A DNA stretch of 64,000 nt from Labrys okinawensis (lineage in GTDB: Bacteria > Pseudomonadota > Alphaproteobacteria > Rhizobiales > Labraceae), in NCBI RefSeq assembly GCF_002982075.1, contig NZ_PUEJ01000007.1:62001-126000 (forward strand), read 5' to 3'. The notes under the pieces were generated by a model. It saw only the letters and a program-made list of their open reading frames with translations. It was not told the DNA's origin and did not search any database. The position numbers were made by a program, and so were the translations under genes. Of the stretch, positions 35,287-44,492 are shown one piece after another. Positions within the stretch are counted from its first letter, which is position 1; each line of letters begins with the position of its first letter.

Positions 35287-36189
35287 GTGGCCGACCGCGA
35301 GCGCACCCTGACGGAAATCACCGCCATCCGCGACTTGCTGAGCTCCAAGCCCCGGCCGGTCGGATGGGGCGAGCGGCGCGCACGGCTCGACGAGGTCGGC
35401 ACACACTGGCCCGTGGCCGAGGACATCCAATGCACGGATATCCAGTGCGACGGCATCCCCGGCGAATGGTCGACGGCGCCGGGCAGCGACGCGGACAAGG
35501 TGCTGCTCTACTTCCATGGCGGCGGCTATTGCTCGGGCTCAATCAGGAGCCATCGCCGGCTGGTGACGGAAGCCGGCCGCGCGGCGCGCATGCGGACCCT
35601 GGCGATCGACTATCGCCGCGCGCCCGAACACCCTTTTCCGGCCCAGCACGAGGACGCGCTCGCGGCATGGCGCTTCCTGCGGCGGCAGGGCATCGCCGCC
35701 GAAGACATCGCGGTCGGCGGCGACAGTGCGGGCGGCAATCTCACTCTGGCCCTGATCGGCCGCCTGCACGCCGCCGGCGAGCCCCTGCCCCGCTGCGCCT
35801 GGCTGATTTCGCCCTGGACCGATCTCACCATGTCGGGCGCGACGCTCGCCAGCAAGGACGCGATCGATCCGATCATCCACAAGGCCTATCTGGAGGAGCT
35901 TGCCGGCGCCTATGTCCCTGCGGGACAAGACCGCGGGGACCCGCTCATCTCGCCTTTGTTCGCCGATCTGCACGGTTTTCCGCCGCTGCTGATTCAGGTC
36001 GGTTCGGCCGAGGCGCTGCTGTCCGACGCCACGCGGCTTGCCGAGGCCGCCGGGATCGCTGATGTGCCGGTGCGGCTGGAGATATGGCCGCATATGATTC
36101 ACGCCTGGCCCGTCTGGAACGCCGGCCTGGAAGACGGCCGGCGTGCGCTTTGCGCCGCGGGTGCGTTCATGAGGAACGCCGGGTCGTAG
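35287..36189 (+). CDS. Alpha/beta hydrolase, hormone-sensitive lipase family
   Basis: This 300-residue esterase has the oxyanion-hole motif HGGG (LLYFHGGGYCSG), the nucleophile Ser147 in GGDSAGGN, an acidic residue in LLSDA and His272 in PHMIHAW, completing the triad. The DYRRAPEHPFPA segment is typical of the HSL group. The start is GTG 35287 with AAGGAG upstream; the nearby ATG is out of frame. It stands alone between repeats, and the substrate is unknown. Confidence 0.88.
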   Translation: MADRERTLTEITAIRDLLSSKPRPVGWGERRARLDEVGTHWPVAEDIQCTDIQCDGIPGEWSTAPGSDADKVLLYFHGGGYCSGSIRSHRRLVTEAGRAARMRTLAIDYRRAPEHPFPAQHEDALAAWRFLRRQGIAAEDIAVGGDSAGGNLTLALIGRLHAAGEPLPRCAWLISPWTDLTMSGATLASKDAIDPIIHKAYLEELAGAYVPAGQDRGDPLISPLFADLHGFPPLLIQVGSAEALLSDATRLAEAAGIADVPVRLEIWPHMIHAWPVWNAGLEDGRRALCAAGAFMRNAGS

Positions 36190-36346
36190 ACCCGCGCGCC
36201 AAGGGCGCGACCCGTCATCCCCGGCCGTATCCTCACAAGCTCCGCTTGTGAGCGACAGCGAGGGGAAGGGGATCCAGGGGATGACAGGTCAAGCAAATGA
36301 GACCTGGTATTGGTTCTACTGCGTCACGAGGAAAGCGCGGCATCTT

Positions 36347-36492
36347 TACCCTCCCCTGGAGGGGGAGGGTCGGCCTGAAAGGCCGGGGTGGGGTGAAAAC
36401 ACCGCAGGTCGCGACGAGGGAAATTTCGATTCTTATGAAGAGCCACCCCACCCCGACGCTACGCGTCGACCCTCCCCCTTCAGGGGAGGGTA
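36347..36492. repeat. Dispersed palindromic repeat family A, copy 3
   Basis: TACCCTCCCCTGGAGGGGGAGGGT and its inverse bound about 98 bases. It lies in the 372-base gap between convergent hydrolase and arginase genes. A second, different hairpin element (about 36214-36287, GTCATCCCCGG...CCAGGGGATGAC) precedes it. There is no gene in the gap. Confidence 0.85.
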
Positions 36493-36561
36493 GAAACGAG
36501 CCATGTTACGCAGCAGAGTGAGTCGGTCGGCAATCGAGAACGGCCGCCGCCCTCTCGCCCC

Positions 36562-37521
36562 TTATGCCCGCTGCCGCGCGATCACGCCCAGCGCGGTGGT
36601 GATCGCCCGGGCGAAGGTCAGCGCGCCGATGCCGTCGACGTCGCGCTCGGGCATGAATTCCACGAAGTCCATCGCCTCGATGCGGCCGCGGCGGGCGGCG
36701 CCCTTGATGAGGTCGACGAGCTGGTAGTAGGTGAGGCCCCCCGGGGCGCGGCCGATGACGCCGGGCACCAAAGCCGGGTCGAGGGCGTCGGCGTCGATGC
36801 AGATGACGATGCGACTGCCTTCGGGGATGAGGTCGAGCGCGGCCTCGACGCCCTGGCGATGCAGGTCATGGGCCGGCACGAATTTGACGCCCCAGGCCAG
36901 CGCATCCTCATAGTCGCTGGTCGCGGCCGAGCCGATGCCGCGGGCGCCCACCTGGATGATGCGCTCGATATGGGGCATTTCCGACGCCCGGCGCATGGTG
37001 GAGGAGAGGCCGAGGCGCTCGTCCATATGCACCTCGCGCCAGTCGATATGGGCATCGATCTGCAGGATGGTGTAGCGGGCGCCCTCCTCCGCCCCCAGGG
37101 CTTCGAGCATGGGGATGGGGATGGAATCATCGCCCCCCAGCACGATCGGCACCGCGCCGCGGGCGCGGATCATCTTGACGGCGGCGGCGATGGCGGCGCG
37201 GTTGGCGGCGCCGTCCTTCTCGTCATAGGGCAGGTTGCCGCAATCGACGGCGCGCAGGCGCGGCTCCGGGAAGACCTTGCCGCCATTGTCGAAATCGTGG
37301 CGGTCGACATTGGCGGTGAAGGCGGCGGTGGCGCGGCGCAGGGCGTCGGGCGCGTTGCGGCAATAGGCGCCGACGGAGCGGTAGGGCGTGGCGCAGGGCG
37401 CGCCGATCAGGGCGATCGGGGCGGCGAGTTCAGTGAGGTCGCGGCATTCCTCCAGGCCGAGGAAGGTGAGCGTATCGGCCGCCGCGCCGAACAGCGCGCC
37501 GAGATCGGCTTTCTGGTTCAT
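36562..37521 (-). CDS. Arginase/agmatinase-family ureohydrolase
   Basis: This 319-residue enzyme hydrolyses a guanidino compound to urea and an amine, probably arginine to ornithine given its neighbours. Manganese-site motifs are DAHIDW and CIDADALDP. The first ligand motif reads Gly129-G-D-Asp132-Ser, with Asp in place of the usual His of GGDHS, so substrate or metal preference may differ from standard agmatinase. It precedes a basic amino-acid ABC transporter on the same strand. A broken relative lies at 33499-33866. Confidence 0.88.
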   Translation of the reverse strand: MNQKADLGALFGAAADTLTFLGLEECRDLTELAAPIALIGAPCATPYRSVGAYCRNAPDALRRATAAFTANVDRHDFDNGGKVFPEPRLRAVDCGNLPYDEKDGAANRAAIAAAVKMIRARGAVPIVLGGDDSIPIPMLEALGAEEGARYTILQIDAHIDWREVHMDERLGLSSTMRRASEMPHIERIIQVGARGIGSAATSDYEDALAWGVKFVPAHDLHRQGVEAALDLIPEGSRIVICIDADALDPALVPGVIGRAPGGLTYYQLVDLIKGAARRGRIEAMDFVEFMPERDVDGIGALTFARAITTALGVIARQRA

Positions 37522-37597
37522 GACAAGGGTCCTTCATGCGGGCCGCCCTGAGGCGGCATCGGGTTGGAAAAACAGGGGAAATCGGCGGCGGCGGGCC

Positions 37598-38290
37598 TCA
37601 GGACGGGCGCAAATCGAGGTAGCCGGCCCAGCGGCGCTCGACGAGGCGGAAGGCGCCGACCAGGACGAAGGTCAGGACGAGGTAGACCATCGCGGCCGCG
37701 ACATAGGGCTCGAACTGGATGTAGTAGTTCAGCGTGATCATGCGGGCGACGCCGGTGGTCTCCAGCAGAGTGACGGTGCTGGCGAGCGAGGTGGCGTGCA
37801 GCATCATGATGGTCTCGTTGCCATAGAGCGGCAGCGCCCGCGTCAGCATCGCCGGCACCAGGATGCGCCGCGCCCGCGTCCAATCGGACATGCCATAGGC
37901 GGTGGCGGCCTCCACCTCGCCGGGCGGGATGTGGCGCAGCGCCCCGGCGAAGATCTCGGTGGTGTAGGCGGTGGTGTTGAGCACGAAGGCGATCAGCACG
38001 CAGACGAGCGGGCTGGAGAGCCAGGGCCAGAGCAGGCTGGCGCGCACCAGCTCGAACTGGGCGAGGCCGAAATAGATCAGGAAGAGCTGCACCAGCAGCG
38101 GCGTGCCGCGGAACACCAGCGTGTAGGCGAAGATCAGGCTGCGGATCAGCCTGTTGGCGCTGTTGCGCGCGAAGGAAAGCGGGATGGCGAGGCAGAAGGA
38201 GATCGCCAGGGACGCGACGGTGAGGACCAGCGTCAACTGCGCCCCCTCGGCATAGAGGCCGAGATTTTCGGCAATGACGTCCCAGTTCAT
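37598..38290 (-). CDS. Basic amino-acid ABC transporter permease (HisM-like)
   Basis: This 230-residue permease has five transmembrane segments and the cytoplasmic coupling loop EVEAATAYGMSDWTRARRILVPAM. The polar-amino-acid signature FRGTPLLVQLFLIYFG is present. The ATG at 38290 overlaps the other permease's stop by four bases. With HisQ-, HisJ- and HisP-like partners it imports arginine, ornithine, lysine or histidine. Confidence 0.92.
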   Translation of the reverse strand: MNWDVIAENLGLYAEGAQLTLVLTVASLAISFCLAIPLSFARNSANRLIRSLIFAYTLVFRGTPLLVQLFLIYFGLAQFELVRASLLWPWLSSPLVCVLIAFVLNTTAYTTEIFAGALRHIPPGEVEAATAYGMSDWTRARRILVPAMLTRALPLYGNETIMMLHATSLASTVTLLETTGVARMITLNYYIQFEPYVAAAMVYLVLTFVLVGAFRLVERRWAGYLDLRPS

Positions 38291-38976
38291 GGCGCCAGCT
38301 TCCTTGTGCCGAGCTCGTAGCGCCGCGCCAGCCAGGCCAGCACCAGCATGGAGAGGATGGTGATGGCGAGATAGAAGCCGCCGGCGACCAGGTAGAAGGT
38401 GAAGGGCTTGCCGGTGGCCTCGGCGGCCCCCTTGGCGCGGAACATCACGTCCTGCAGGCCGATGAGGGAGACCAAAGCCGTCGCCTTGACCAGCACCAGC
38501 CAGTTGTTGGTGAAGCCGGGCAGCGCCAGGCGGATCATCTGCGGCAGCACGATGCGGGTGAAGATGCGGGTGCGCCCGAGCCCATAGGCCTGCGCCGCCT
38601 CGATCTGGCCGCGCGGGATGTTGAGCAGCGCGCTCTTGAAGGTCTCGGTCATATAGGCGCCGAAGATCAGCCCGAGCGTGGCGATGCCGGCGCCCAGCGG
38701 GGAGAACTCGACCTGGATGTCGAAGCCGAGCCATTCGGCGACCTGCCCGATGAAGGAGGGCAGGCTGTAGAAGACCAGCAGCATCATCACGAGATCGGGG
38801 ATGCCGCGCACCACGAAGGTATAGATCCCCGCGCTGGCCGCCAGCGTCCTATGGCGCGAGACCTTGCACAGGGCCGCGCCGAGGCCGAGCAGGACGGCCA
38901 CCACCAGCGAGGCGAAGGCCAGCAGCAGGGTGATCGCCCCTGCCGCCAGGATCGTGCGGACGAAATCGAGGACCAT
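38287..38976 (-). CDS. Basic amino-acid ABC transporter permease (HisQ-like)
   Basis: This 229-residue permease has the same membrane layout as its partner, with VVRGIPDLVMMLLVFYSLP and the loop QIEAAQAYGLGRTRIFTRIVLPQMIRLA. The start at ATG 38976 is 6 bases after the binding-protein gene, and its stop overlaps the second permease by four bases. It forms a heterodimer with that protein in the inner membrane. Confidence 0.92.
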   Translation of the reverse strand: MVLDFVRTILAAGAITLLLAFASLVVAVLLGLGAALCKVSRHRTLAASAGIYTFVVRGIPDLVMMLLVFYSLPSFIGQVAEWLGFDIQVEFSPLGAGIATLGLIFGAYMTETFKSALLNIPRGQIEAAQAYGLGRTRIFTRIVLPQMIRLALPGFTNNWLVLVKATALVSLIGLQDVMFRAKGAAEATGKPFTFYLVAGGFYLAITILSMLVLAWLARRYELGTRKLAP

Positions 38977-38982
38977 CTCCGG

Positions 38983-39762
38983 TCATTCGCCGAAATATTT
39001 GGTGTCCAGCGCCTTGAGCTTGCCGTTCTCCCTGAGGATGGCGAGGCCCTTGTTGATCTCGGCCACCAAGGCGGTGTTCTTCTTGCCGATGGCGATGGCG
39101 ACGCCCTCGCCGAACTCCTTGGCGTCCTTGCCGGTGAGCTGCGGGCCGACCAGCTCGTAATCCTTGCCGGCATCCGACTTCAGGAAGCTGGCGGTGACCT
39201 GGGCCTGGTAGCTGATGTGGAGCTCGGCGCGGCCGGCGGTCAGCTCCAGATAGGGAGCGCTGCCGGTGTCGTAGCGCTTGATCACGGCCTTGGGGAAATG
39301 GCTGGTGACATAGGCGTCCATCGGCGTGCCGGTCTGCACCGCGATGGTCTTGCCGGCCATGCCCTCCGGCGTGAACTCGAAGGTCGAGCCCTTCTTGGCC
39401 ACGAAGCGGAAGATCGGGTGGTTGTAGATGTCGGAGAAGGCAATCACCTTGCGGCGCTTCTCGGTGACGGTGAGCTGGGAGATCAGCGCATCATATCTGC
39501 CGTCGATCAGGCCGGGGATCATGCCGTCCCAGGCGGCGTTGAAGATGTCGCAGTCGAGCTTGGCGGCCTCGCAGATCGCCTGCATCAGCTCGACGTCGTA
39601 GCCGACCAGCTTGCCGTTGGCATCGATCGATTCGAAGGGCGGGAAGGTGGCGTCGGTGGCGATCTTGATCTTGTCGGCGGCCTGGGCTGAGAGGGCCTGG
39701 GCGCCGGAGGCGGCAAGGCCGAGCAGGAGGGCGGCGACGGCGTTTCTGATGCGAATGCTCAT
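38983..39762 (-). CDS. Lysine/arginine/ornithine-type periplasmic binding protein
   Basis: This 259-residue protein has a signal peptide of about 28 residues (ending ALSAQA). The mature protein starts DKIKIATDATFPPFESID, the hallmark of family 3 amino-acid binding proteins, and includes DGMIPGLIDGRYDALISQL and VAVQTGTPMD-like segments. The ATG at 39762 excludes an upstream stretch derived from the neighbouring repeat. It is first in the binding protein-permease-permease order; the ATPase gene lies upstream behind a repeat. Confidence 0.92.
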   Translation of the reverse strand: MSIRIRNAVAALLLGLAASGAQALSAQAADKIKIATDATFPPFESIDANGKLVGYDVELMQAICEAAKLDCDIFNAAWDGMIPGLIDGRYDALISQLTVTEKRRKVIAFSDIYNHPIFRFVAKKGSTFEFTPEGMAGKTIAVQTGTPMDAYVTSHFPKAVIKRYDTGSAPYLELTAGRAELHISYQAQVTASFLKSDAGKDYELVGPQLTGKDAKEFGEGVAIAIGKKNTALVAEINKGLAILRENGKLKALDTKYFGE

Positions 39763-39830
39763 GATGGGTCTCTCGGGATGGGATCTGTCGTTGCGGGAGC
39801 CGGTTTCCACCGGCCTTGGTTGGAGCGGGT

Positions 39831-40000
39831 TACCCTCCCCTGGAGGTATCGGCACTTCCTTTTGGAAGTGCCTGGGGTCGAGGCGAAGCCTCGGGGTGGG
39901 GTGAAAATGTGCAGGACGTCATGATGGAAACCATTTTGTTCTTGCTGAAAACCACCCCACCCCGGCCTTTCAGGCCGACCCTCCCCCTCCAGGGGAGGGT
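39831..40000. repeat. Dispersed palindromic repeat family A, copy 4
   Basis: A longer copy (about 170 bases) in which the left arm is interrupted by an inserted hairpin (GGCACTTCC-TTTT-GGAAGTGCC). The right arm GACCCTCCCCCTCCAGGGGAGGGT is intact. It sits inside the amino-acid ABC operon between ATPase and binding-protein genes, where it could stabilise or separate the transcripts. Confidence 0.85.
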
Positions 40001-40033
40001 GAAGAAATGGGCTTCTTTCCTCACATCATCGAA

Positions 40034-40804
40034 TTAATGCTGCAGACGCCCGGCAAGGAATTGCCGCAGCCTGTCGCTGCGGGCCTCGGTGAAAACGGCT
40101 TCGGGCGGGCCCTCTTCCTCGATGGCGCCGTTGTGCAGGAAGACGACGCGGCTGGAGGCATGGCGGGCAAAGCCCATCTCATGCGTCACCACGATCATGG
40201 TGCGCCCCTCCTCGGCGAGGGACTGCATGACCTTGAGCACCTCGCTCACCAGTTCCGGATCGAGCGCCGAGGTCGGCTCGTCGAACAGCATCACGTCGGG
40301 GTTCATGCTGAGCGCCCGGGCGATCGCCACGCGCTGCTGCTGGCCGCCTGAGAGATGGGCGGGATAGCGCTGCAGCACCTCCTGGCCGAGGCCGACCTTG
40401 GCGAGATTGGTCCTGGCCCGCTCCGTCGCCTCCGCCTTGGAGACGCCGAGCACGCTGATCGGCGCCTCGATGACATTGTCGATGACGCTCATATGCGACC
40501 ACAGGCAGAAATTCTGGAACACCATGGCGAGGCGGCTGCGCATGCGCTGGAGCTGCTTCTTGTCGGTGGCCCTGAGGAAGCCGTCGCCGTCCTTGACCGT
40601 CTTCAGCGCCTCGCCGTCGATGACGATGCTGCCGGCGGTGGGGCGCTCGAGGAAATTGATGCAGCGCAGGAAGGTGCTCTTGCCCGAGCCGCTGGCCCCG
40701 ATGATGCTGATGACATCACCGGCCACGGCCTGGAGCGACACGCCCTTGAGGACCTCGACCTTGCCATAGGATTTGCGGATACCGTCCACGGCCAGCTTGT
40801 GCAT
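40034..40804 (-). CDS. Basic amino-acid ABC transporter ATPase (HisP-like)
   Basis: This 256-residue ATPase has Walker [10 protein letters not shown], signature LSGGQQQR, Walker [14 protein letters not shown] and switch H in VVTHEMGFA. Similarity to HisP/ArtP-type proteins is strong ([21 protein letters not shown]). ATG 40804 with GGAAAG upstream is preferred to a TTG four codons earlier. It is first in the transcript, separated from the binding-protein gene by repeat A copy 4. Confidence 0.93.
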   Translation of the reverse strand: MHKLAVDGIRKSYGKVEVLKGVSLQAVAGDVISIIGASGSGKSTFLRCINFLERPTAGSIVIDGEALKTVKDGDGFLRATDKKQLQRMRSRLAMVFQNFCLWSHMSVIDNVIEAPISVLGVSKAEATERARTNLAKVGLGQEVLQRYPAHLSGGQQQRVAIARALSMNPDVMLFDEPTSALDPELVSEVLKVMQSLAEEGRTMIVVTHEMGFARHASSRVVFLHNGAIEEEGPPEAVFTEARSDRLRQFLAGRLQH

Positions 40805-41051
40805 GCTTCTTTCCAATCCGGCCGCGTTCGTCCGCCACCAGGACCCCTCTCCTGCGCCGGACCTGTCCGTCCAATCGCCACGGTGCTCATAAAATCAGAA
40901 GGCCGGCCCGGGGCAATTGATATTTGATCATCAAATAGATGACGTCATTTCATGTATCGCGCATTACCAGGGCAAATTGCCTGAGAAGGAGGCATGGCCG
41001 AGCGACCTATCCGGCCAATTCCTGAACGGATCTCAACTGTACACCATGAGG

Positions 41052-41963
41052 TCAACCGATCTCCCAGGCCGCGGCATCCTTGCCGAAGCGCGCGAGGAGC
41101 CAGCGCAGGAAGAGCCGCACGCCCGAGCGCTGCAGGCCGGCATGGGTGGAGACGACATACCAGCCGCCGAAGGCGTCGATGGCGGTGGAAAAGGGCCGCA
41201 GCAGCGTGCCGTTCCTGACATCGGCCCCCGAGAGCGTATCGCTGGCCAGGGCGACGCCGGTGCCGTTGATGGCAAGGTCGATCGCCATGCCGAGATCGCT
41301 GCAATAGAGATGGCGGCTATAGGGGCTAAAGTCGCGCTCGCCGGCCTCGGAGAGCCAGCGCCGCCATTCGGAGCCGTCGTCCCAATGCAGCAGGATGGCG
41401 CTGCGCAGTTCCACCGGGCTGGTGATGCGCCGGCCGATACGCTGGAACAGGGTCGGGCTGCAGACGGGCATGATGCTGACATGGGCGAGCTGCGCCGACC
41501 ATTTGTCGTCCCAGCCGCCGGCGCCGAAGACGATGCCGATATCGGCATCCACCAGCTCATGGATGCGGTGATTCTCGGTGAGCTTGATATGGCATTCGAC
41601 GGCGAGGTGGTCCTGGCAGAAATCGGCGAGGTTCTTGGCGAGCCAGCCGCTGGCGAACATCGGCGGGCAGGCGATGCCGATGCGCCCGCCATCCTGGTCC
41701 GCCTCGGACAGGCGTAGCGCCGTGTTGGTGATGTCCTGCAGCGCGGCCGAGACCGTCTTGGCGAACACCCTTCCGGCATCGGTGAGCACCACGCCGCGGC
41801 CGGCCTTGTGGAAGAGCGGATAACCCAGCACCTCCTCGAGCCGCCGCAGCTGGTGGCTGACCGCGCTGTCCGTCAGGGCGAGCTCGCCGGCGGCCTTGGT
41901 CAGGCTCTCATGGCGCGCCGCCGCCTCGAAGGTGCGCAGCACGCCGAGCGGCAGGTTACGCAT
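41052..41963 (-). CDS. LysR-family regulator (GcvA-like)
   Basis: This 303-residue LysR regulator has a winged helix-turn-helix at about 5-65 (LRTFEAAARHESLTKAAGELALTDSAVSHQLRRLE) and a two-lobed effector domain. It resembles the GcvA/TrpI branch. It lies upstream of the amino-acid transporter genes on the same strand, 248 bases away, and may control them. The effector is unknown. Confidence 0.9.
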   Translation of the reverse strand: MRNLPLGVLRTFEAAARHESLTKAAGELALTDSAVSHQLRRLEEVLGYPLFHKAGRGVVLTDAGRVFAKTVSAALQDITNTALRLSEADQDGGRIGIACPPMFASGWLAKNLADFCQDHLAVECHIKLTENHRIHELVDADIGIVFGAGGWDDKWSAQLAHVSIMPVCSPTLFQRIGRRITSPVELRSAILLHWDDGSEWRRWLSEAGERDFSPYSRHLYCSDLGMAIDLAINGTGVALASDTLSGADVRNGTLLRPFSTAIDAFGGWYVVSTHAGLQRSGVRLFLRWLLARFGKDAAAWEIG

Positions 41964-42028
41964 CGCCGCGTCCCGTCATGACACCATCGCGCATCCAGGC
42001 TCCCCTATCATCAACCGATCATTCAACC

Positions 42029-42136
42029 GTCATTGCGAGCGTAGCGAAGCAATCCAGGAGCTGGGAGACAGATATTTGCGGCTCCTGGATTGCTTCGCCA
42101 TGCCAATCTTGCGGATTGGCAGAGCCCACAATGACG
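42029..42136. repeat. Dispersed repeat family B, copy 2
   Basis: It begins GTCATTGCGAGCGTAGCGAAGC and ends with the GGATTGCTTCGCCATGCCAATCTTGCGGATTGGCAGAG type right end and ATGAC. It lies between divergent LysR and Nudix genes. It shares its long right-end variant with copy 1. Confidence 0.85.
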
Positions 42137-42186
42137 GTCGAAACCACCACGAAGGAAAATCACAACGGAAGTGCTAGGATGGCGCC

Positions 42187-42621
42187 ATGTCCTCCCCCGA
42201 TGCGATTCGTATTGCAGCCGCCGTCATCGTCCGTCCCGACGGTATGACACTCCTGGTCAGAAAACGAGGGACATCGGCCTTCATGCAGCCCGGCGGCAAG
42301 ATCGAGCCCGGCGAACAGCCCCGGCAGGCCCTGTGCCGCGAGCTTGTCGAGGAAATCGGCCTTGCGGTCGAGCCGGGCAGGCCCGTCTATCTCGGCCGGT
42401 TCCGGGCCCCGGCGGCGCATGAGGATGGCCGGACGGTCGAGGCCGAGATCTTCCGCCTCGACATCGCCGAGCCGGTCGCCGCCACTGCCGAGATCGAAGA
42501 GATCGCCTGGATCGACCCCAGGGCGCCGGGGCCGCTGCCGCTCGCCGCCCTGACGCGCGACCACGTGCTCGCCCTCGCGGCGGCGCCGGGGGCGTTTTCC
42601 GGGGCGCCGAACTCGGGTTAA
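42187..42621 (+). CDS. Nudix hydrolase
   Basis: This 144-residue protein has a complete Nudix box, Gly37-x5-Glu43-x7-Arg51-Glu52-x2-Glu55-Glu56-x-Gly58 (GGKIEPGE, RELVEEIG). It hydrolyses a nucleoside diphosphate linked to another group; the substrate is not predictable, though a house-cleaning (MutT-like) role is common. The ATG at 42187 opens straight into the first strand. It is a single gene between a repeat and a convergent OsmC gene. Confidence 0.92.
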   Translation: MSSPDAIRIAAAVIVRPDGMTLLVRKRGTSAFMQPGGKIEPGEQPRQALCRELVEEIGLAVEPGRPVYLGRFRAPAAHEDGRTVEAEIFRLDIAEPVAATAEIEEIAWIDPRAPGPLPLAALTRDHVLALAAAPGAFSGAPNSG

Positions 42622-42698
42622 CCACGAGGAAGGCGATTCTCGGGTGCAGGCCGAGCACTCCAAGCTCCTCTGCCGTTGGCATGGCGAGGCGTGGCGCC

Positions 42699-43211
42699 TC
42701 ACCCCATCCGGTGCAGCGATACGCTCGTCTTCGGACCGTGCCTGATGGTCTGGAACACCACGCAATAGCGCTCGGTCAGCTTCAGCAACTGGTCGAGCCG
42801 CTCCTGCGGCGCCTCGCTGTCGACGTCGAAGCGAAGCCGGATTTCGGCAAAACCGACCGGCGCCTCCCTGTCGACACCGAGCGTGCCGCGAAAATCGAGG
42901 TCCCCCTCGGCGCTGACCTGGCCGGCCTTCAAGGGCAGGTCGATCGCCGTCGCCACCGATTTCAGCGTCACGCCGGCACAGGCGACCAGGGCTTCCAGCA
43001 GCATGTCGCCTGAGCACAGCTCCAGCCCGGAACCGCCGGTCGCCGGATGCAGGCCGGCGATGGCCAGCGCCCGCCCGGTTTCCACCTTGCAGGCGATGCC
43101 CTCGCCATCGATCGAGCCCTTGGCTTTCAGGGTGATCAGGGCCGTCTTCGGGTCGGCGCGATAGCGCTCCTTGATTGGCGCCTGCATGGCGCGCAGCTGT
43201 GTCGAATCCAT
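42699..43211 (-). CDS. OsmC-family protein
   Basis: This 170-residue protein has the OsmC/Ohr fold, with one conserved redox cysteine in LELCSGDMLLEALVACAGVTL and another in the central helix, plus FDVDSEAPQERLDQLLKLTERYC near the end. Members detoxify organic hydroperoxides or act as thiol peroxidases. ATG 43211 with GGGGAGGA four bases before it is preferred over an ATG seven codons earlier. It is convergent with the Nudix gene. Confidence 0.88.
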   Translation of the reverse strand: MDSTQLRAMQAPIKERYRADPKTALITLKAKGSIDGEGIACKVETGRALAIAGLHPATGGSGLELCSGDMLLEALVACAGVTLKSVATAIDLPLKAGQVSAEGDLDFRGTLGVDREAPVGFAEIRLRFDVDSEAPQERLDQLLKLTERYCVVFQTIRHGPKTSVSLHRMG

Positions 43212-43423
43212 CTGTTCCTCCCCGATCGTCATGATGCGGCGTCGGCCCGGACTATAGATCCTGGACGCTGCAGGGCAAACTCGTGACCAGCGATTGGCAG
43301 GGTTCCGAATCGCCGAGGACCTTGCGATCCGCATGGTTTTGTCTGATGAAAATAGAACGATCTTCACCCGGCCGTTTGCAGAACAGCCGGCGTTCGCATG
43401 TCGCCGTTGGCGAGAGGAGCATC

Positions 43424-44203
43424 ATGTCGCGCCCGATTTTCGATCTCACCGGCCGCCGCGCCATCGTCACCGGCGCCAGCCGCGGCATCGGTCAGACCAT
43501 CACCCTGGCCCTGGCCGAGGCGGGTGCCGATGTCGCGGTGACCGCGCGCAGCCTGGAGAATCTCGAAGACACCCGCCGGCTCGTCGAAAAGGCCGGGCGT
43601 CGCTGCATCGTCCTGGCGCAGGATGTCGCCGACGTCGAGGATTGCCATGCCGTGATCAGCCAGGCCGCCGAGGCCCTCGGCGGCCTCGACATCCTGGTCA
43701 ACAATGCCGGCGTCGAGAATGTCAGGCCATCCCTCGACGTCGACGAGGCCCTGTGGGATGCGATCGTCTCAACCAACCTCAAGGGCGCCTTTTTCTGCTC
43801 GCAGGCGGCCGGCCGGATCATGACGGGGGCCCAAGACGAGGCCCGAGGCGGAGCTATCGTCAATCTGTGCTCCCTCACCTCCTTCGTCGGCATCCCCACC
43901 GCGGTGCCCTATGGCGCCTCCAAATCCGGTCTGCTCGGCGTCACCCGAGCCCTCGCGGCCGAATGGGCGGGTCACGGCATTCGCGTGAATGCCATCGCAC
44001 CCGGCTATTTCCGCACGGCCATGACCGAGGTTTTCTATAAGGACGAGGCGTGGCAGGGGCAGATGCTGGCCAAGATCCCGCAGCGGCGTTTCGGCGAACT
44101 GGCGGATATCGCGGGCGTCGCGGTGTTCCTGTGCTCGGATGCTTCGGCCTATGTTACCGGCCATTGCATTCCGGTCGACGGCGGCTATCTCGCCTCCATC
44201 TGA
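43424..44203 (+). CDS. Short-chain dehydrogenase/reductase
   Basis: This 259-residue NAD(P)-dependent SDR has the cofactor motif TGASRGIG near residue 18, NNAG near 90, the catalytic Ser in NLCSLTS and YGASK (Tyr-x3-Lys), and a C-terminal VDGG. GAGAGGAG before ATG 43424 fixes the start. It resembles gluconate 5-dehydrogenase-type enzymes. It lies 289 bases before the ABC/HisD-like locus on the same strand and may belong to that pathway. Confidence 0.9.
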   Translation: MSRPIFDLTGRRAIVTGASRGIGQTITLALAEAGADVAVTARSLENLEDTRRLVEKAGRRCIVLAQDVADVEDCHAVISQAAEALGGLDILVNNAGVENVRPSLDVDEALWDAIVSTNLKGAFFCSQAAGRIMTGAQDEARGGAIVNLCSLTSFVGIPTAVPYGASKSGLLGVTRALAAEWAGHGIRVNAIAPGYFRTAMTEVFYKDEAWQGQMLAKIPQRRFGELADIAGVAVFLCSDASAYVTGHCIPVDGGYLASI

Positions 44204-44235
44204 TCGGGGCGGCGGTGAGCCTCGACGGACCGACC

Positions 44236-44320
44236 GTCATTGCGAGCGTAGCGAAGCAATCCAGAATCTCGGACGCTGCACCATTCGGCCGCTGGATTGC
44301 TTCGCTACGCTCGCAATGAC
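44236..44320. repeat. Dispersed repeat family B, copy 3
   Basis: GTCATTGCGAGCGTAGCGAAGCAATCCAG and its full inverse CTGGATTGCTTCGCTACGCTCGCAATGAC bound a 27-base centre. This is the short, fully symmetric form of the family. It lies in the gap before the ABC transporter operon; the following AT-rich stretch (44320-44450) probably holds the operon promoter. Confidence 0.88.
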
Positions 44321-44492
44321 AATTTCCCTTCAATGTTCGTTGGTTTGAACCAGCCCCCCACAGTGTGCGCTGCACAACAATTAATCACCGTACCGATACG
44401 AGCAAGAATTGCGCATGCGTCGTTGACCATAGTTGTATGTAGCTGTATAGACAGGTGCGTGCCGCCGTGCTTTCAGCCTGGAAAGACAGCGC

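Noticed and set aside
22993-40000. CRISPR-like array
   Set aside because: The repeats are kilobases apart, palindromic and variable inside; no regular spacers or cas genes are present.
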